A DNA stretch of 64,000 nucleotides from Dyella halodurans (lineage in GTDB: Bacteria > Pseudomonadota > Gammaproteobacteria > Xanthomonadales > Rhodanobacteraceae). Of the stretch, positions 60,601 to 64,000 are shown piece after piece. The stretch is from NCBI RefSeq assembly GCF_026283925.1, contig NZ_JAPDPF010000009.1:124001-188000 (forward strand), given 5' to 3'. The notes beneath the pieces were generated by a model. The model was not told the origin of the DNA, searched no databases, and worked only from the letters and a program-made list of their open reading frames with translations. Each line of letters begins with the position of its first letter. Positions within the stretch are counted from its first letter, which is position 1. The position numbers and the translations under genes are program-made.

Positions 60601-61228
60601 GCTGTCGACCTGCCCGCTGGGCGAGATCGGCGACCGTTACCAGCCGCCCAAGCCGCGCAAGAACGACGACGGCGACAACAACCGCTTCCGTCGCGGCCCG
60701 GATACGCCATGGACCGTGGCCGGCATGGTCACCGCGGTGCGCAAGCGCGGCGAGAGCGACGCCTTCGTACGCCTGGAAGACGGCAGCGGCATCATCGAGG
60801 TGAGCTTCTTCGGCGAGCTGTACCAGCAGGTGGCGCCGCTGCTCACCCGCGACCAGATCCTTGTGGTTGAAGGCGGCCTGCGTATCGACGATTTCTCCGG
60901 CGGCGGCTTCGCCCTGCGCGCACGCAGCGCCCTGTCCCTCGGGGACGCCTGCCGCCGCTACGCGCGCCTGCTGCGCTTGAAGCTGAACGGGGTGGGCCCC
61001 GGCTTCATCGAGGACCTGCGCCGCGCCCTGTCGGGCTACCGCGGCGGGCGCGCCAGCGTGGTCCTGTACGGCTACCACAACCAGACCGCCCAGGCAGACC
61101 TGGAGCTGGGCGAGGACTGGCGCGTCGAGGCCATCCCAGAACTGCTGCGCGCCATCCGGGCCGTGCCGGGGGTGGAGGCGGCCAGGTTGCGCATCGTGAA
61201 GACGGACGAGCGGCCGCGGGGCGATTGA
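57671..61228 (+). CDS. dnaE: DNA polymerase III subunit alpha
   Basis: 1185 residues, as expected. N-terminal PHP domain (FAHLHLHSEYSLVDS...), the polymerase palm with PGRGSGAGSLVAW and the catalytic aspartates in PDFDIDFCMDRRDE, then the fingers, a helix-hairpin-helix region, and a C-terminal OB-fold (WTVAGMVTAVRKRGESDAFVRLEDGSG) and tau-binding tail. It is the replicative polymerase. It precedes accA, separated by a 197-base palindromic element. Confidence 0.98.
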   Translation: MSVRFAHLHLHSEYSLVDSTIRIKALVEACVREGVPAVALTDDSNMFALVKFYKACSAAGIKPIGGCDLWVSAPDDPRPWRLTLLCQNREGYLNLSRLVSRAWREGQHSGRALIDAAWLTPEATHGLIALLGRESEAGRIAVHQGTSAAAGRLRPFAAQMADRLYLELTRCGREGEENWNIAALALAAELDLPVVASNDVRFLKQDDFEAHEARVCINQGRVLADPKRPRDYSDQQYVKTPGEMEALFADVPEALENTIELARRCTLELSFGTYYLPDFPVPEGHDLASYIREISREGLKERLTAAPLAAGRTLADYEARLERELDVIIKMGFPGYFLIVADFINWGKQNGIPVGPGRGSGAGSLVAWVLKITDLDPLQFELLFERFLNPERVSMPDFDIDFCMDRRDEVIDYVARKYGRDHVSQIITYGSMAAKAVLRDSGRVLGMGYNQVDRIAKLIPPRPLDLTLSCALGRSEKAKKEPDRVVKEFCELYEQDEEAKTLIDLALKLESLTRNAGKHAGGVVIAPTPLTDFAPLYCEAGGGGVVTQYDKDDVEAVGLVKFDFLGLRTLTIIDWAVKAINARREKTGEALLDISALPLDDPAPYELLKKAQTVAVFQLESSGMQRMLKDAKPDRFEDIIALVALYRPGPMDLIPSFVARKHGREAVEYPDPRVEPILKETYGIMVYQEQVMQMAQIVGGYSLGGADLLRRAMGKKKLEEMAKERAKFREGAAKDGLTGDKADSIFDLMEKFAGYGFNKSHAAAYALVSYQTAWLKAHYPAEFMAATISSDMDNTDKAVTFIDESEAIGLTVLPPDVNASEFMFVAVEPKVMRYGLGAIKGVGQGACEAIAEERKRGGAYKDLADFCRRVDSTKLNRRVLEALILSGALDALAPTRASLMLQLPNAMKVAEQHLRDKQSGQNDMFGAMMGSVAPVVQVDLPTAPEWPLEQKLQGERDTLGHYLSGHPTDPWKDELAQLSTCPLGEIGDRYQPPKPRKNDDGDNNRFRRGPDTPWTVAGMVTAVRKRGESDAFVRLEDGSGIIEVSFFGELYQQVAPLLTRDQILVVEGGLRIDDFSGGGFALRARSALSLGDACRRYARLLRLKLNGVGPGFIEDLRRALSGYRGGRASVVLYGYHNQTAQADLELGEDWRVEAIPELLRAIRAVPGVEAARLRIVKTDERPRGD

Positions 61229-61271
61229 GCCCTTCAGCGCGGGATCGCCCGCAACGCCGACCCTCCCTCAA

Positions 61272-61468
61272 CGTCATTCCCGCGGCTCTCAACAGCCGAA
61301 GGGCTGGTCAAGCGGGAATCCAGTGCCTTTGCCGTTGGACTTGTGACAGAACGGTGCCCCCTGAAAGGCGCTGGATTCCCGCTTTCGCGGGAATGACGAC
61401 GCTCCCCTTCAAGATGCCCGATTCGCGCTTGACCAGCCCTTCGGCTGTTGAGAGCCGCGGGAATGACG
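61272..61468. repeat. Nested inverted-repeat element (MITE-like) between dnaE and accA
   Basis: Outer arms of 43 bases (61272-61314 and 61426-61468) are perfect inverted complements, starting CGTCATTCCCGCGGCTCTC. Inside, a second pair (AGCGGGAATCCAGTGCC near 61311-61327, and its complement near 61368-61384 with one mismatch) nests within. The GTCATTCCCGCG/GCGGGAATCCAG words are common in xanthomonad intergenic repeats. No gene is supported in the 321 bases between dnaE and accA. Confidence 0.88.
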
Positions 61469-61549
61469 AGTGCACCCCATACGCTCCCGTTCCCGCCTTT
61501 TTCCGCGGACCGGTATACTGCTCCGCTTCCGTGTCACGAATAGCACCGA

Positions 61550-62506
<957 letters not shown>

Positions 62507-62512
62507 GCCGCC

Positions 62513-62908
62513 TTGGCCGGGGTGCGCGCACTGGACCATGTGAACCTGCGTGCACCTGCCGCGCTGATCGAGCGGCTGCGACGTTTCTATACCGACATCG
62601 TGGGCCTGCAGGAAGGTCCACGCCCCTCGTTCCGCTCCGGATCGCGCGGCCATTGGCTGTATGCCGGCGAGCAGCCGCTGATGCATCTGAGTATTTCCGC
62701 AGACGGCGACGGCTCGCCGCAACGCAGCGGCTGGCTCAGCCACTTCGCATTCGCCTGTGACGACCTGGCCGGTACCCGCGCCAGGCTTGATGCGGCCGGG
62801 ATCCCGTACCAGGTCGATATCGTCGACTCGCTGGGCCAGGTGCAGCTCTTCCTCACCGACCCTGCCGGCCTTGGGGTGGAGCTGAATTTCCGCACCGACA
62901 AACGCTGA
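62513..62908 (+). CDS. VOC-family (glyoxalase/bleomycin-resistance-like) protein
   Basis: 131 residues. Two beta-alpha-beta-beta-beta modules: the first starts LDHVNLRAP with a His metal ligand, and the second contains LSHFAFACDDLAGTRARLD and FLTDPAGLGVELNF with His and Glu. The TTG at 62513 is the probable start; a GTG three codons later is possible. Family members are glyoxalases, dioxygenases or resistance proteins; the substrate is unknown. It is probably co-transcribed with accA. Confidence 0.82.
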   Translation: MAGVRALDHVNLRAPAALIERLRRFYTDIVGLQEGPRPSFRSGSRGHWLYAGEQPLMHLSISADGDGSPQRSGWLSHFAFACDDLAGTRARLDAAGIPYQVDIVDSLGQVQLFLTDPAGLGVELNFRTDKR

Positions 62909-62958
62909 TCACATTCGCAGCGTTACCATCGGCGCACCCTCGCCGGGAAATCGCCCTC

Positions 62959-63714
62959 ATGGCCCACGAGCATGCCACCAAGCTTGCCGTCCTCATCGAT
63001 GCCGACAATGCCCAGCCGGCCATCGCCGAAGCGCTGCTGGCCGAGGTCGCCAAGTACGGCACCGCCCACGTCAAGCGCGCCTATGGCGACTGGACCAGCA
63101 CGATCCTGAAGGGCTGGAAAGAGCAGCTGCTGAAGCAGTCCATCCAGCCGATCCAGCAATTCGGTTATACCAGCGGCAAGAACGCCACCGACTCCGCGAT
63201 GATCATTGATGCGATGGACCTGCTGTATTCCGGACGTTTTGAAGGCTTCTGCATCGTCTCCAGCGACAGCGACTTCACCCGGCTGGCTGCGCGTATCCGT
63301 GAATCCGGCCTGATCGTCTACGGCTTTGGCGAGCGCAAGACGCCTGACCCGTTCGTGGCCGCCTGTGACAAGTTCGTCTACACCGACATCCTGATCGCGA
63401 AACCGGACGAGGAACAGCCGCTCAAGCCGCGCACGGCCGCTCAGCTCAAACAGGACACCGTTCTGGTCAACCTGCTGCGCAATGCGCTGGAAGCCGCGTC
63501 CGATGACGATGGCTGGGCGGCGCTGGGCGGCGTCGGCTCGATTCTGACCAAGCAACGCTCCAATTTCGACTCGCGCAGCTACGGCTACCACAAGCTGAGC
63601 GAGCTGATCAAAGCGACCACCTTGTTCGACATCGAACGCCGCAGTTCCGGCGAGGGACGGCCCAAGGTGATCTACGTGCGCAACAAGACCAAGAAATCAC
63701 CGCATCGTGAATAA
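62959..63714 (+). CDS. NYN-domain ribonuclease-like protein with LOTUS/OST-HTH domain
   Basis: 251 residues. The N-terminal NYN (PIN-like, LabA/DUF88) domain carries the acidic residues in AVLIDADNAQP, KNATDSAMIIDAMDLL and IVSSDSDFTRLA. The C-terminal 70 residues (VNLLRNALEAASDDDGWAALGGVGSIL, in parts) form an OST-HTH/LOTUS domain, thought to bind RNA. RNase action is inferred from the fold. It overlaps tilS by eight bases, so the two are translationally coupled. Confidence 0.88.
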   Translation: MAHEHATKLAVLIDADNAQPAIAEALLAEVAKYGTAHVKRAYGDWTSTILKGWKEQLLKQSIQPIQQFGYTSGKNATDSAMIIDAMDLLYSGRFEGFCIVSSDSDFTRLAARIRESGLIVYGFGERKTPDPFVAACDKFVYTDILIAKPDEEQPLKPRTAAQLKQDTVLVNLLRNALEAASDDDGWAALGGVGSILTKQRSNFDSRSYGYHKLSELIKATTLFDIERRSSGEGRPKVIYVRNKTKKSPHRE

Positions 63715-64000
63715 GCTGATCGAGATCCTGCAACAGGCGCTGCGCCGACAAGCGCAAGGTGGCTTGTGCGTGGCGTACAGCGGCGGCCCGGATTCCACCG
63801 CCCTGCTCCACGCGCTGGCCCAGCTTCCCGAGGCCCATGCGCGTGGCTTGCGCGCCTTGCATATCGACCACGGCCTGCATCCCGACAGTCGGCAATGGTC
63901 GGAACACTGCCGGCAACTGGCCAAAGAGTGGGGCGTGCCATGCCTGGTGCTGCGCGTGGAAGTCGATCACGCCCAGGGCTACGGGCTGGAAGCCGCCGCA
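63707..64000 (+). CDS. tilS: tRNA(Ile)-lysidine synthase, N-terminal part
   Basis: Partial gene, cut by the window end; the frame is open for 98 codons from the GTG at 63707. The PP-loop ATP motif CVAYSGGPDSTALLHAL and the following LHIDHGLHPDSRQW are those of TilS, which converts cytidine 34 of tRNA-Ile(CAU) to lysidine so that it reads AUA. In many gammaproteobacteria tilS lies just after accA; here two genes come between. The start overlaps the NYN gene stop. Confidence 0.93.
   Translation, partial: MNKLIEILQQALRRQAQGGLCVAYSGGPDSTALLHALAQLPEAHARGLRALHIDHGLHPDSRQWSEHCRQLAKEWGVPCLVLRVEVDHAQGYGLEAAA

Overview
The window is a compact, GC-rich chromosomal segment from a gammaproteobacterium. 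Gene order (map / rpsB-tsf / pyrH-frr-uppS-cdsA-dxr-rseP-bamA-lpxD-fabZ-lpxA-lpxB-rnhB / dnaE / accA / tilS, and glnD-dapD), protein sequences and intergenic repeat types suggest the order Xanthomonadales (Lysobacterales), probably Rhodanobacteraceae (Dyella, Luteibacter or Rhodanobacter-like). The placement is an inference from gene content, because there is no rRNA in the window. I see no tRNA, rRNA, CRISPR array, prophage or complete insertion sequence.

Layout. 0-1.8 kb: copper delivery for cytochrome oxidase (end of a SCO1-like gene, a PCu(A)C chaperone, and a convergent CtaG). 1.9-5.4 kb: a three-gene GldA/F/G-type ABC system. 5.6-9.3 kb: an SRPBCC membrane-anchored protein and a DesK/DesR-type two-component pair. 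9.4-11.9 kb: a GNAT gene followed by minC-minD-minE. 12-14.1 kb: an HExxH-motif protein, a Bcr/CflA drug exporter and a 46-residue membrane protein. 14.2-16.4 kb: a fluoride riboswitch, crcB, a DUF190 gene and a cyclopropane fatty acid synthase. 16.5-21.7 kb: TraB/GumN protein, parC, a small secreted protein, and a di-haem cytochrome c peroxidase whose ribosome-binding site lies inside a perfect hairpin.

22-28.7 kb is the most unusual part: an esterase-like hydrolase, two small EamA/SMR-like membrane proteins, a DegT-type PLP enzyme, an arginase-fold protein, a FemAB/GNAT-like transferase, an acyl carrier protein and a ketosynthase. They look like one biosynthesis-and-export cluster for an acylated amino compound, but the product is unknown. 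28.7-33.8 kb: NUDIX, phosphodiester-glycosidase-like lipoprotein and penicillin-acylase genes, bracketed by three copies of a roughly 300-bp dispersed repeat. 33.8-41.8 kb, minus strand: dapE, a ferritin-like/VIT1 transporter, an ArsC/Spx-like reductase, a ceramidase-family membrane protein, dapD, glnD and map.

42-64 kb is the classical housekeeping run: translation factors, UMP kinase, ribosome recycling, isoprenoid and phospholipid precursors, outer-membrane assembly (RseP, BamA), lipid A synthesis (LpxD, FabZ, LpxA, LpxB), RNase HII, DNA polymerase III alpha, acetyl-CoA carboxylase alpha, a VOC protein, a NYN/LOTUS protein and the start of tilS. Many of these genes overlap by 4-11 bases and are probably co-transcribed. 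Promoters, terminators and hairpins that could be read by eye are listed.
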